From contig NZ_HE997540.1 of assembly GCF_000312545.1 (NCBI RefSeq), positions 551,537 to 589,121 on the forward strand: a stretch of 37,585 nt of DNA, in the 5' to 3' direction. The DNA is from Bartonella senegalensis OS02. GTDB taxonomy: Bacteria; Pseudomonadota; Alphaproteobacteria; Rhizobiales; Rhizobiaceae. The position numbers were made by a program, and so were the translations under genes. The notes below the pieces were generated by a model. The model had not been told where the DNA came from and searched no databases. It was given only the letters and a program-made list of their open reading frames with translations. Of this stretch, positions 1 to 9,078 are shown piece after piece; position 1 is the stretch's first letter, and each line of letters begins with the position of its first letter.

Positions 1-240
1 CTCTAAAGGCATTTCAGAACCTGGTACAGAATCTACAGGTGTCTGCATAGCGGGCGCTTGCCCTAAAGGCATATCAGAGCCTGGTGCAGACTCTACAGGT
101 GTCTGCATAGCGGGCGCTTGCCCCATAGGCATTCCAGAGCCTGGTGCAGGCTCTACAGGTGTCTGCATAGCAGGGGCTTGCCCCATAGGCATTCCAGAGC
201 CTGGTGCAGAATCTGCGGGAACTTGCATACTTGGCAACTT
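1..240 (-). repeat. 60-bp in-frame tandem repeat inside cyoD (4 units seen)
   Basis: Four consecutive units of exactly 60 bp (1-60, 61-120, 121-180, 181-240) are in register with the cyoD frame, each encoding 20 residues of the pattern QAPAMQTPVxSAPGSxMPxG. Units 1-60 and 61-120 differ at 5 of 60 bases; 61-120 and 121-180 differ at 7. The unit nearest the membrane domain (181-240) is the most diverged, starting KLPSMQVPAD. The array reaches the window edge, so its copy number is unknown. Confidence 0.95.
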
Positions 241-684
241 CTCCGCAGATATGTCTTTACTTAATAAATGCTTTTCTGTCTCTTGTGTATCTGATAATTG
301 CTCTAATGCCGAAGAACCCGCTTCTCCTGATATTTCCGGCTCAACAACACGTCCTGAACCGCCCATCATATTATAATTTAAATGAGAAATAGCCCACCAT
401 GTACCCCCAATAATGACAAAAACGCAAATAACCGCAAACCACAAGGCGCTTAAATTCCATTTTGCATCGGGACCAGAATTCAAATGCAAAAAGAAAACAA
501 TCTGCACTATAATCTGAATAATTGCCATCCCAATAAGATACGCAACCTTTGTGCTAATTGCCCAACTGTCCATCATCCCATACATCACAGGAACAAAAGA
601 ACCCAAAGTGAAAAGTACAGCCAGAATAAAGCCAACTAAATAGGAACCAGTACTGGGACTATGTGTTTCATTATGCACACTCAT
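1..684 (-). CDS. cyoD: Cytochrome o ubiquinol oxidase subunit IV with repeat extension (partial)
   Basis: Subunit IV of the bo3 quinol oxidase, a small inner-membrane subunit that helps assemble the CuB/haem centre of subunit I. The ATG at 684 overlaps the cyoC stop as TAATG, so translation is probably coupled. All 228 codons to the window edge are open. Residues 1-125 are a normal CyoD: three membrane segments (about 14-35, 47-67, 76-98), a phenylalanine-rich FFLHL motif after the second, and WWAISH in the third. Ordinary CyoD is only about 110-130 residues. Here an acidic linker (about 125-148) leads into 20-residue Pro/Met/Ala repeats that are still running at the edge. By the E. coli topology (N inside, C outside) the extension would be periplasmic; that is inference. 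The stop lies outside the window, so fusion to another domain cannot be excluded. The subunit call is firm. Confidence 0.93.
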   Translation of the reverse strand, partial: MSVHNETHSPSTGSYLVGFILAVLFTLGSFVPVMYGMMDSWAISTKVAYLIGMAIIQIIVQIVFFLHLNSGPDAKWNLSALWFAVICVFVIIGGTWWAISHLNYNMMGGSGRVVEPEISGEAGSSALEQLSDTQETEKHLLSKDISAEKLPSMQVPADSAPGSGMPMGQAPAMQTPVEPAPGSGMPMGQAPAMQTPVESAPGSDMPLGQAPAMQTPVDSVPGSEMPLE

Positions 685-1349
685 TACAATGCTCCTAACA
701 GATAAACCATTGTGAAAACACCAACCCACACGATATCAAGTAAATGCCAGAAAATGGAAAGACATGCTAAACGTGTTTTATTATCCTGATCTAAACCACA
801 ACGACGGAGATGAAAAAACATCACTATCATCCACAGAAGACCAGCACTTACATGGAGACCATGTGTACCAACCAAAGCAAAAAACGCTGACCAATAAGCT
901 GATAAAACTTCTTTTCCAAAAATCTGTAAACCTGTTGCAGGATCAATACCAGCATAAGCATTAGGATCGTAATAAAATACCTCATTCAAAAGTTCATGAA
1001 ATTCGTAAATTTCCATTCCAATAAAGCAAAATCCAAGCACAAAGGTAATAGCCATCCATAAACGTACACCACCGATGTTACCTTTATGCGTTTGGACCAT
1101 TACAAACCCATAAGTAATTGATGACAGTAATAAGATGGCGGTCTCAACCAAAACAAAGTTTAAATCAATAAATTCATTGCCCGCTTTTCCTCCACCATAA
1201 GAAGCAGAAAAAACAACAAAACTTGAAAAAAGTGTTGAGAATAGGATTAAATCCGAAAGAATATAAACCCAAAAACCAAATGTCATTATCGAGCTACTGT
1301 CGTGATGATGCTCATCAATATGAGAATTATTCATTGTCGTCGTACTCAT
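684..1349 (-). CDS. cyoC: Cytochrome o ubiquinol oxidase subunit III
   Basis: Subunit III of the bo3-type haem-copper quinol oxidase; an integral membrane protein packed against subunit I that contains no redox cofactor. At 221 residues it is slightly longer than E. coli CyoC (204). The sequence shows a histidine-rich cytoplasmic N-terminus (DEHHHD), then five hydrophobic segments, with the conserved FALVGTHGLHV helix near residues 156-166 and the IFWHLLDIVWVGVF ending typical of the COX3 family. Its ATG overlaps the cyoB stop as ATGA and its own stop overlaps the cyoD start, so the three genes are tightly coupled on one transcript. Confidence 0.97.
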   Translation of the reverse strand: MSTTTMNNSHIDEHHHDSSSIMTFGFWVYILSDLILFSTLFSSFVVFSASYGGGKAGNEFIDLNFVLVETAILLLSSITYGFVMVQTHKGNIGGVRLWMAITFVLGFCFIGMEIYEFHELLNEVFYYDPNAYAGIDPATGLQIFGKEVLSAYWSAFFALVGTHGLHVSAGLLWMIVMFFHLRRCGLDQDNKTRLACLSIFWHLLDIVWVGVFTMVYLLGAL

Positions 1350-3364
1350 ATTGTTATTCCCTGCTCTTTCATAACAGCTGTAAAAGCATCCTCAGTTTTT
1401 TGTACTTCTTCAGCTGAAATGTAGTAACCATGGTGATCACCCGTTAAGGAATGACATATAATTGTTGCAAAAAAACCAATCAACCCAATCGCAACAAGCC
1501 ACCAAATATGCCAAACAAGCGCAAAACCAACAACTAACGAGAAGAATCCCGCAATAATTCCAGCTGAGGTATTTGATGGCATATGGATTTTTGAAAATCC
1601 ACTTGTCTGACGTTGATACCCATTCTTCTTCATATTCCAATAAGCATCGTCAGTTTGCACCTTCGGAATCACTGCAAAATTATAAGAAGGAGGTGGGGAA
1701 GAGGTAAACCACTCAAGCGTACGTGCGTCACCCCAAGAATCATTTAATGTTATTGGTAAACGTCCCTTATGCTTGATACCATACCAGATTGCCAAAACAA
1801 CTTGCAGCACAAAACACAGGATACCAAGCAAGATAATAAACGCGCCCAGTGCAGCAATCATAAACATCGGCTGCCAACTAGGTTCCATATAATGTTGGAG
1901 ACGACGCGTCGCTCCCATTAAACCAAGCGCATAGACTGGAAAAAAAGCAAGGTGGAAACCAATGAACCAACACCAAAAAGACGCAATACCAAGTGCCCGA
2001 TTTGGTTTATAACCAAAGACTTTTGGGAACCAAAAAGCAAGCCCAGCCAAATAGGCAAAAACGACACCGCCAATAATTGTATGATGGAAATGGGCTATCA
2101 AAAACAGTGAATTGTGAAATTGCCAATCAGCAGGTACGATAGACATTAAAACACCCGTCAATCCACCCCCAACGAATGTAAAGATCATTCCCATGCACCA
2201 AAGCATAGGAGGCTCAAAACGAATTCGACCTTTATACATGGTCAACAACCAATTAAAGACTTTTACACCTGTTGGAACAGCAATGATCATCGTCGCAATA
2301 CCAAAGAAGGTATTTACAGCTTCACCCCCACCCATGGTGAAGAAATGGTGCCCCCAAACAAGAAGCGAAAGAACCAAAATAACCAACATTGCCCATACCA
2401 TTGAAGTATAACCAAAAAGGCGTTTTGACGAAAACGTTGATACAACTTCAGAGACAATTCCAAAAGCAGGAACAACCAAAACATAAACTTCAGGATGACC
2501 AAAAATCCAAACATAGTTAATCCATACCATGGGATTTCCTCCACCAACATTGGTAAAGAAATTCATGCCCAAATAACGATCACATGCCAAGAGTGCGAAT
2601 GCTACAGCTAAAACAGGATAAATAACTAAAATAAGGACATTGCTAACGAAAGCGCTCCAACAAAAAACGGGCATTCTCATCATCGTCATGCCAGGAGCAC
2701 GCATTTTAATAATAGTTGCGACAAAATTGATTGACCCCATCGTCGTTGCGATACCAGACAGCTGAAGTGACCACAAATAATAATCGACCCCTGTATCTGG
2801 ACTCCCTTGTAACTCTGAGAAAGGTGGGTACATCAACCAACCACCACGACCAAAATTACCAACCCCTAGTGATATGTTAATCAATATTGCCGCAGCGGCA
2901 GTAATCCAAAAACCTAAATTATTTGCAAAGGGAAAAGCAACATCGCGTGCACCAATTTGAAGCGGTATAAGATAATTGAAAAGACCAAATAAAATAGGCG
3001 TAGCCATGAAAAAAATCATAATAACGCCATGAGCAGAAAAAATCTGATCAAAATGCTCTGGTGGCAAATATCCAGCCGTTTCACTGCCAAGTGCAAAAGC
3101 CTGATGCGTTCGCATCATAATCGCATCCGCAAAACCACGAACAAGCATGATGATCCCAAGAATAATATACATAATGCCAATGCGTTTATGATCAACTGTT
3201 GTGATCCAATTTCGCCACAAAACTCCCCACCACCCCAATACTGTCAAAGCAAGAAAAGCAACAAGGCCACCCAATACAATCGCAATACATGTGTACAAAA
3301 CGATCGGTTCATGTGCAAGCGCATGAAAAGCACCTGCCGTAGGATCTGTAAGTCTTCCAAACAT
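1346..3364 (-). CDS. cyoB: Cytochrome o ubiquinol oxidase subunit I
   Basis: Catalytic subunit of the bo3 quinol oxidase. It reduces O2 to water with electrons from ubiquinol and pumps protons across the inner membrane. The 672 residues match E. coli CyoB (663). Ligands visible by position: H112 in FSAHGV (low-spin haem), H290 with Y294 in GHPEVYV (CuB ligand and its cross-linked tyrosine), H339/H340 (CuB), and H417, H425 and H427 in the segment containing AHFHH (haem and copper ligands). The long C-terminal part after residue 550 is typical of the quinol oxidase branch. It lies 76 bp downstream of cyoA and overlaps cyoC by 4 bp. Nothing looks damaged. Confidence 0.98.
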   Translation of the reverse strand: MFGRLTDPTAGAFHALAHEPIVLYTCIAIVLGGLVAFLALTVLGWWGVLWRNWITTVDHKRIGIMYIILGIIMLVRGFADAIMMRTHQAFALGSETAGYLPPEHFDQIFSAHGVIMIFFMATPILFGLFNYLIPLQIGARDVAFPFANNLGFWITAAAAILINISLGVGNFGRGGWLMYPPFSELQGSPDTGVDYYLWSLQLSGIATTMGSINFVATIIKMRAPGMTMMRMPVFCWSAFVSNVLILVIYPVLAVAFALLACDRYLGMNFFTNVGGGNPMVWINYVWIFGHPEVYVLVVPAFGIVSEVVSTFSSKRLFGYTSMVWAMLVILVLSLLVWGHHFFTMGGGEAVNTFFGIATMIIAVPTGVKVFNWLLTMYKGRIRFEPPMLWCMGMIFTFVGGGLTGVLMSIVPADWQFHNSLFLIAHFHHTIIGGVVFAYLAGLAFWFPKVFGYKPNRALGIASFWCWFIGFHLAFFPVYALGLMGATRRLQHYMEPSWQPMFMIAALGAFIILLGILCFVLQVVLAIWYGIKHKGRLPITLNDSWGDARTLEWFTSSPPPSYNFAVIPKVQTDDAYWNMKKNGYQRQTSGFSKIHMPSNTSAGIIAGFFSLVVGFALVWHIWWLVAIGLIGFFATIICHSLTGDHHGYYISAEEVQKTEDAFTAVMKEQGITI

Positions 3365-3440
3365 CTCTCAACCTATATCAAATGAAATCCCAGTTTAAAA
3401 GAAACCTTATCTTAAAAAGGACTCTTCTCGATCGATACTC

Positions 3441-4412
3441 TCAAATAACACCATCATCAAAAACTGAACACAGTGCACCCCAAAGTGTTTGAGCCGCAGC
3501 ACGCTTCATTAAATCTTCATTACATACCGTATTTTCATCAACACATCGATTAACAACTCGGTAATAAAGCCCCTTCTCGACAGGTGCAAAATAACGCACC
3601 TCAGCATCCTTTTCCTTTGCAGGAACATCACCCATGCGAGGGGCAATGGTAAGCTGACGATAAGAGGCACGATCAAGCACTTGACCATGGGACCGAGCTT
3701 TAGCAATCCAATTGTCAAAATCCTGCGAAGATACAGAATGCCATTTAAACCGCATCCCTGCAAAACCATCCCCACTATAATTTGCCGAACTTCCTTTGAA
3801 GACTCCTTGTTCTTCAGCCACCAAATGTAATTTAGAATTCATCTGCGGCATAGCATAAAGAACCGTGCCGAGTTTTGGCACCCAAAAGGCATTCACAGAA
3901 TTCTCTGATGTCAACTGCAACAAAACCTGACGACCTTCCGGTGCATAAATTTCATTGATTGATGCAATACCATATTCTGGATAAATAAAGAGCCATTTCC
4001 AATCAAGAGCTACAACATCAACTTGCAATGGCTTCCCTTCACCAACAACTTCTACGGGAAGGGAATTCGTAGGCTCAAGCCTATAGGTGTAATAAGCTGT
4101 TAATAAACCCAAAATCGTTACAATAACAATTGGAATACCCCACATAAATGCTTCAATTTTATTGGAATGCCCCCAATCAGGTAAATAATCTGCTTTTGTA
4201 TTCGATGCACGATACTTGATAGCTAAAAATACCACACTAACCATTACAGGAATGACAACACAAAGCATAACAAGCACACAAATAGCAATCAAAATAAGCT
4301 GTTGGCGCGCAACATAACCCGATGGTTGAAGGACATCAATTTTACAACCAGAAATAAGCAGCATACCACTTAAAACTGCAAATATTCCTAATTGTCTCAT
4401 AAAGCTTTTCAT
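3441..4412 (-). CDS. cyoA: Cytochrome o ubiquinol oxidase subunit II (lipoprotein)
   Basis: Subunit II of the bo3 oxidase; membrane-anchored with a large periplasmic cupredoxin-fold domain that lacks the CuA site in quinol oxidases. The chosen ATG at 4412 has AGGTG just upstream; a GTG at 4418 would lie inside that ribosome-binding site. The N-terminus is a lipoprotein signal with lipobox LISGC (Cys about residue 23), followed by two membrane segments and the soluble domain with the conserved LDWKWLFIYPEYGIA stretch. No Cys-x-x-x-Cys-type copper ligands are present, as expected for a quinol rather than a cytochrome c oxidase. It is the first gene of cyoABCD. No promoter in 4413-4537 could be called with confidence. 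Confidence 0.96.
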   Translation of the reverse strand: MKSFMRQLGIFAVLSGMLLISGCKIDVLQPSGYVARQQLILIAICVLVMLCVVIPVMVSVVFLAIKYRASNTKADYLPDWGHSNKIEAFMWGIPIVIVTILGLLTAYYTYRLEPTNSLPVEVVGEGKPLQVDVVALDWKWLFIYPEYGIASINEIYAPEGRQVLLQLTSENSVNAFWVPKLGTVLYAMPQMNSKLHLVAEEQGVFKGSSANYSGDGFAGMRFKWHSVSSQDFDNWIAKARSHGQVLDRASYRQLTIAPRMGDVPAKEKDAEVRYFAPVEKGLYYRVVNRCVDENTVCNEDLMKRAAAQTLWGALCSVFDDGVI

Positions 4413-4537
4413 CTTCACCTACCCCCGTCATACGCATCTGGAAGTTGTAATAAACACAATGTCCTGTATTGTATTTATCCAAAAAATAATTATCAAGTCA
4501 ATTCAAATTCCGTATCCCTCTTATCCAACATTGCTTT

Positions 4538-4984
4538 TTATTTCTTATAATTAAATCGTTTCACAATATATTCAAGTGCAAGCCAATATCCATCACCCCC
4601 ACAGCCAACAATGACTGCGTCTACAGCCGCAGATGTATAAGAATGGTGACGAAAAGCCTCACGGTGATAAATAGAAGACAAATGAACCTCTACTTTTGTC
4701 TCCGTAAACATCTTTAATGCATCAAGAATTGCAATAGAGGTATGGCTATAAGCGGCGGGATTGATGATTAACCCTGCACTGACTCCAATTGCCTTCTGTA
4801 TCCACTCTACCAATTTTCCCTCGTAATTGCTTTGATGAAAGTTTACTGTTACGCCAAGCCTTGTGGCACATTCTTGGCAAAGTTTTTCAATATCTTCTAA
4901 AGTTTCGGTGCCATAAATTTCCGGTTCACGTTTACCAAGAAAATTTAAATTAGGACCATTTAAAACCGTTATAATCATCGACAT
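4538..4984 (-). CDS. aroQ: Type II 3-dehydroquinate dehydratase
   Basis: Catalyses 3-dehydroquinate to 3-dehydroshikimate in the shikimate pathway (cytosol). At 148 residues it has the usual length of the small type II family. Motifs: LNGPNLNFLGKREPEIYG at the N-terminus (substrate loop with the Arg and Tyr used in catalysis), NPAAYSHTSIAILDA in the middle (catalytic His) and FRHHSYTSAAVD. The usual HLSNIHAR segment reads HLSSIYHR here, a mild divergence. A second ATG two codons downstream is an equally acceptable start. In many rhizobia aroQ precedes accB-accC; here it stands alone between recF and cyoA. Confidence 0.95.
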   Translation of the reverse strand: MSMIITVLNGPNLNFLGKREPEIYGTETLEDIEKLCQECATRLGVTVNFHQSNYEGKLVEWIQKAIGVSAGLIINPAAYSHTSIAILDALKMFTETKVEVHLSSIYHREAFRHHSYTSAAVDAVIVGCGGDGYWLALEYIVKRFNYKK

Positions 4985-5034
4985 AATCGCTTCTTCTTCT
5001 GGATCATCACCTTATAAAAATTGTTAGCATGTTT

Positions 5035-6177
5035 TTACTGCAACAAAGTTCCATCCTTAATCGCGAAAAACTCTGCTCGCCCTTTCAAAGCGTCAAATAA
5101 AATGGGATCTGTTCCTGTCATAAATGTTTGCCCCCCTAAATCATCAAGAATATCAAATAAAGCAGCACGACGATGAGAATCAAGATGCGCCGCTATTTCA
5201 TCAAGAAGAAGAATAGGGGCCCTCTCTGACATCATACCTGTTAAACGCGCATGACATAAAACCAAACCTGTCAATAAAGCTTTCTGTTCACCTGTCGAAC
5301 AAGACGCTGCTGCCATATTTTTATCAGCATAAAAAATCTGCAAATCTGTGCGATGTGGTCCTTCTAATGTTCGTCCAGCAGCACGATCTATCGCACGGTT
5401 ATGCTGCAACCGATCACAAAACTGTTCTTCAACCTCAACCGCTGATATTGTATTCAGAGCTGTTTCTAAAAAACCATCAATTTGCAAAAATGCCCGTGGA
5501 AAAGCTAGTTGAGATGGCGTTTGTGCAAACATGTCATTTAAAAGCCGAACAACATCGATACGTGCTGCAGCAATAGCCGTTGCCAGTTCTGCCATCTGTT
5601 TTTCCAAAGCATCAAACCATGCACAATCTTCATTTTCATCCAAAAACAAACGATTGCGCGCACGCATAACTCTATCATAATCTGCTATACGGCGACTATG
5701 CAAAGGGTCAATCGCCAAAACCATACGGTCCAAAAAACGACGACGTTCAAGTGAAGAACCTGTAAAAAGCCCATCCATAGAAGGAGTTAGAATACTCATA
5801 TGACAGTAATCTGTTAAGCAATCACCTATCTCATTTACACCATTAATATGTACTTTGCGACTGTTATCAGTTATTTCTAAAGCTGTGCCAATATTCACTT
5901 CACCGTAAAGAGCACATTCAAGACGCGCAAATACGACAAACCCTTCACCTCCACCATTTGCAAAGCTAACATCAGAATAAGCAGCACGCCGCAAACCACG
6001 ACCAGGAGAAAGAAAAGATAATGCTTCTAAAAGGTTTGTCTTACCAGCCCCATTATGGCCAGTAAAAACCACATGCTGACCTGAAAAATGAATATTAAAG
6101 GAAAAATAATTGCGATAACGTAAAAGCCTTAGCTGCCTCACTGCCACTTTGTGCACATGATCAGCCATGCATTGCAA
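5035..6177 (-). CDS. recF: DNA replication and repair protein RecF
   Basis: SMC-like ATPase that binds gapped DNA and, with RecO and RecR, loads RecA during gap repair and restart of stalled forks. Length is 380. Walker A is GHNGAGKT (residues 40-47) and the D-loop/Walker B region reads LLLDEIAAHLD near residues 325-337; the signature region is around STGEQKALL. Start: TTG at 6177 has a run of five G about 7 bases upstream; an ATG three codons later (6168) gives MADHVHKVAV and is the alternative. It starts 11 bp after the dnaN stop, consistent with a dnaN-recF transcript. Confidence 0.95.
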   Translation of the reverse strand: MQCMADHVHKVAVRQLRLLRYRNYFSFNIHFSGQHVVFTGHNGAGKTNLLEALSFLSPGRGLRRAAYSDVSFANGGGEGFVVFARLECALYGEVNIGTALEITDNSRKVHINGVNEIGDCLTDYCHMSILTPSMDGLFTGSSLERRRFLDRMVLAIDPLHSRRIADYDRVMRARNRLFLDENEDCAWFDALEKQMAELATAIAAARIDVVRLLNDMFAQTPSQLAFPRAFLQIDGFLETALNTISAVEVEEQFCDRLQHNRAIDRAAGRTLEGPHRTDLQIFYADKNMAAASCSTGEQKALLTGLVLCHARLTGMMSERAPILLLDEIAAHLDSHRRAALFDILDDLGGQTFMTGTDPILFDALKGRAEFFAIKDGTLLQ

Positions 6178-6188
6178 AACAATACCCC

Positions 6189-7310
6189 CTAAACACGAAT
6201 GGGCATCAGCACATAAAGCACATCCGCATCACAATTATCTCGAATCAGAGCCGGAGCTCCAGCCTCAGACAGCATGAAGACCATCTCATCACTCGAAAGC
6301 TGTCCAGCAATATCCAAAAGATAACGTGAATTAAACCCTATCTCAAGTGGATCAGATGTGTAAGTCACTGCTAATTGATCTTCCGCACTCCCCGAATCTG
6401 GGCTATGAACAACAAGCTTTAATTGCCCCTGCTCAATTGTTAACTTCACTGCACGACCACGATCACTTGCAATCGTGGAAACACGATCAACCGCAGAAGA
6501 AAAATCCTGCCTGTTAACAATCAACTTTTTATCATTTCCAACAGGAATAACACGTTGATACTCTGGAAATGTTCCATCAATTAACTTCGAGGTAAAAACC
6601 ACAGAACCTAAGGAAAAACGAATTTTTGTTTCTGAAAGCTCTACACACACATCCTCATTATTTTCTTCAGAAAGAAGCTTTTGCAACTCTCCCACGGTCT
6701 TACGAGGAACAATGACTCCAGGCATTCCCTCAATTCCTGAAGGAGCTTCCATATCAACCTGTGCCAAACGATGACCATCTGTTGCCACCAAACGCAGCCT
6801 GAGAGCACCATCATCAATAACATGAAAATAAATACCATTAAGATAATAACGGGTCTCTTCAGTAGAAATAGCAAATTGTGTACAATCAAGTAAATGCTTC
6901 AAACTTGACGCCGATAAAGAAAAACGGTAGCCGAACTGTCCTGGAAGAGACTCTGGAAAATCTACTTTGGGTAGACACTGAAGCTGGAAATGTGCACAAC
7001 CAGAAACAACAGACATCGTACTCGCCTGATCCATCTTAACTGATAAGACAATCTCGCTGCCATCAGGAATTTTACGAACTATATCATACAGCAAATGAGC
7101 AGGAACAGTTATTGCTCCCCCTTGCATTACATTCGCTATAAAAGATTCTGTAACCTCTAAATCAAGGTCTGTCGCTTTTAATTGTACGCTATCCTTGTCC
7201 GCATCAATCAACACATTCGACAAAATAGGAACAGTATTACGACGCTCAACCACACGGTGAACACGACCAAGAGACTTGAGAAGCTGATTACGATCAACTG
7301 TAATACGCAT
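6189..7310 (-). CDS. dnaN: DNA polymerase III beta subunit (sliding clamp)
   Basis: Ring-shaped clamp that tethers DNA polymerase III to the template and serves as docking hub for repair factors, including the MutS encoded at 27718-30462. From the chosen ATG at 7310 it has 373 residues, the normal size, with three repeated clamp domains. The N-terminus MRITVDRNQLLKSL is typical, and the end ADVLYVLMPIRV matches the hydrophobic C-terminus family members use (usually MPMRL or similar). GGTGG lies 5 bases upstream of ATG 7310; a GTG at 7319 would overlap it. It is separated from dnaA by about 190 bp, so it may have its own promoter. Confidence 0.97.
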   Translation of the reverse strand: MRITVDRNQLLKSLGRVHRVVERRNTVPILSNVLIDADKDSVQLKATDLDLEVTESFIANVMQGGAITVPAHLLYDIVRKIPDGSEIVLSVKMDQASTMSVVSGCAHFQLQCLPKVDFPESLPGQFGYRFSLSASSLKHLLDCTQFAISTEETRYYLNGIYFHVIDDGALRLRLVATDGHRLAQVDMEAPSGIEGMPGVIVPRKTVGELQKLLSEENNEDVCVELSETKIRFSLGSVVFTSKLIDGTFPEYQRVIPVGNDKKLIVNRQDFSSAVDRVSTIASDRGRAVKLTIEQGQLKLVVHSPDSGSAEDQLAVTYTSDPLEIGFNSRYLLDIAGQLSSDEMVFMLSEAGAPALIRDNCDADVLYVLMPIRV

Positions 7311-7506
7311 AAAAACCACCGTTATAACTCGCAGAGAATCATATTAATTCTCAAATTAAAAACAACAGACCAACCCAAAAGAATCATCTGTTGAACTTTA
7401 TTCAACCTCTCCTAAAATGGCAAGGAACTCCTGCACAAGAAAAAAAGTGAACACTCTTCAACTCTCTGCGATATTTTCGATACACAGCGGAGAAAAATTA
7501 TCAAAG

Positions 7507-9078
7507 CTATGCAGCCTGTTCTCCAATCAACCGCTTAAGCAATTCAAGCTCCTTGGCTAAGGTTTGATCATCGCAAACCAAATCTTCAATTTTACGGACA
7601 GCATGCAAAACTGTCGTATGATCACGCCCTCCAAAACGACGGCCAATTTCCGGCAATGAGCGAGGTGTCAACATTTTCGCTAAATACATTGCAACTTGTC
7701 GCGGTTTCACAACTGTACGTGTCCGACGATTGGACAATAAATCTTGCTTAGAAACATTATAATGGCGCGCAACTGCACGCTGAATTTCTTCGATACGAAT
7801 ACGCTTCGTTTCACCTGAACGTGTCAAATGACCTAAAAATTCATCAATTCGTTCTAAAGATAAATCAGACTCGAAAGACTGACGGAACAACAACTGATTA
7901 AAGGCTCCTTCAATATCACGTCCTGACCCCAAAACCGTTTTAGCAATATATTGCAAAACCTCATCTGAAATAACAACCATATTGTCATCTTGTTGTGCCA
8001 ACTTTAACCGTTGACGCAACATTTCCAAACGCATTTCATAATCTGGCGCTTCAATTTCAAGAGCAACGCCACCCTGAAGTCGAGACCGAACCCGAAGATC
8101 TAGTGATTCCAATTCCGCTGGCGGGCGATCTGCAGCAACAACAACCTGTTTCGCACTATCAAGCAGCATGTTGAGTAAATGACAAAATTCGTTCTGTATC
8201 GACTTTCCTTGCAAAAATTGCATATCATCAATAATCAAAAGATCGATATCACGAAGCTGTTCTTTAAAAGAAAGAGCATCATTATCACGAATAGCGGTCG
8301 CAAAACGCCACATAAAATATTCAGCAGTCAAATAAATAACTCGTGCTGGCATTAAACGCTTCAGTGCTGCTGCTGCAATAGCCTGAAGCAAATGTGTTTT
8401 TCCTAAACCAACAGACGCATGAATAAAAAGAGGATTAAAACGCAAAGCACTTTTATGCCCCTCGGCAATGGAACGCGCGGCAGCTAAGGCAACACGGTTA
8501 GATGCACCTTCAACAAAACTCTCAAAAGTATAGCGAGAATCAAGAGGAGAACCAAAAACTCCTGCATCAATCCCCTTGACAGAATGCTCTGTATAATTCT
8601 CAATAAAAGAGGAAGCCGTCTGCTCTTCAGCAACAATGGGAGCTGTATTCGTTCCACAAACAACAGCTTTTGACACGCGCTTCATACCCCGAACAATCAC
8701 TTCAACACGAAGAACCGCTGAATTCTCCTGTTTCCATAAATTGGTCAAAAGAGAACCATAGTGATTCTGAATCCAAGAACGCAAAAATGCCGTAGGAACA
8801 GAAAGCTTTACAAGATTACGACTATATTCAGCAAGCTTCAAACGACCAAACCAACTGTTATAAGCTTCGATACCAACCTGCGCCTTTACTTGCGCCATCA
8901 CACGCGCAAAAGCCGCCGCACTTTCCTCCTCTGAAATAACCGGATGCTCTAAAGAAACATTTCTAACACCTACACCCTCTACATCCGTCATATTACCCTT
9001 TATTACTTTCTCTGCCGACAGGATATCCATCGAAACCCTTTTAAAGGAGCTTGCTTTAGAGTTCAATTTATCCACCAT
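7507..9078 (-). CDS. dnaA: Chromosomal replication initiator DnaA
   Basis: AAA+ ATPase that binds DnaA boxes and melts the origin. At 523 residues it is at the long end for alphaproteobacteria. Domain I is around residues 50-120, a linker 120-180, then the AAA+ domain with Walker A GLGKTH (residues 224-229) preceded by ASV rather than the more usual GGV, Walker B LLIIDD (280-285), and the C-terminal DNA-binding domain with signature [16 protein letters not shown]. Two starts are plausible: ATG 9078 (weak GGAAG directly adjacent) or ATG 9030, which has AAAGGG 5 bases upstream and would give a 507-residue protein. The first codons of the long form overlap a near-consensus DnaA box (9068-9076, one mismatch). 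Confidence 0.97.
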   Translation of the reverse strand: MVDKLNSKASSFKRVSMDILSAEKVIKGNMTDVEGVGVRNVSLEHPVISEEESAAAFARVMAQVKAQVGIEAYNSWFGRLKLAEYSRNLVKLSVPTAFLRSWIQNHYGSLLTNLWKQENSAVLRVEVIVRGMKRVSKAVVCGTNTAPIVAEEQTASSFIENYTEHSVKGIDAGVFGSPLDSRYTFESFVEGASNRVALAAARSIAEGHKSALRFNPLFIHASVGLGKTHLLQAIAAAALKRLMPARVIYLTAEYFMWRFATAIRDNDALSFKEQLRDIDLLIIDDMQFLQGKSIQNEFCHLLNMLLDSAKQVVVAADRPPAELESLDLRVRSRLQGGVALEIEAPDYEMRLEMLRQRLKLAQQDDNMVVISDEVLQYIAKTVLGSGRDIEGAFNQLLFRQSFESDLSLERIDEFLGHLTRSGETKRIRIEEIQRAVARHYNVSKQDLLSNRRTRTVVKPRQVAMYLAKMLTPRSLPEIGRRFGGRDHTTVLHAVRKIEDLVCDDQTLAKELELLKRLIGEQAA

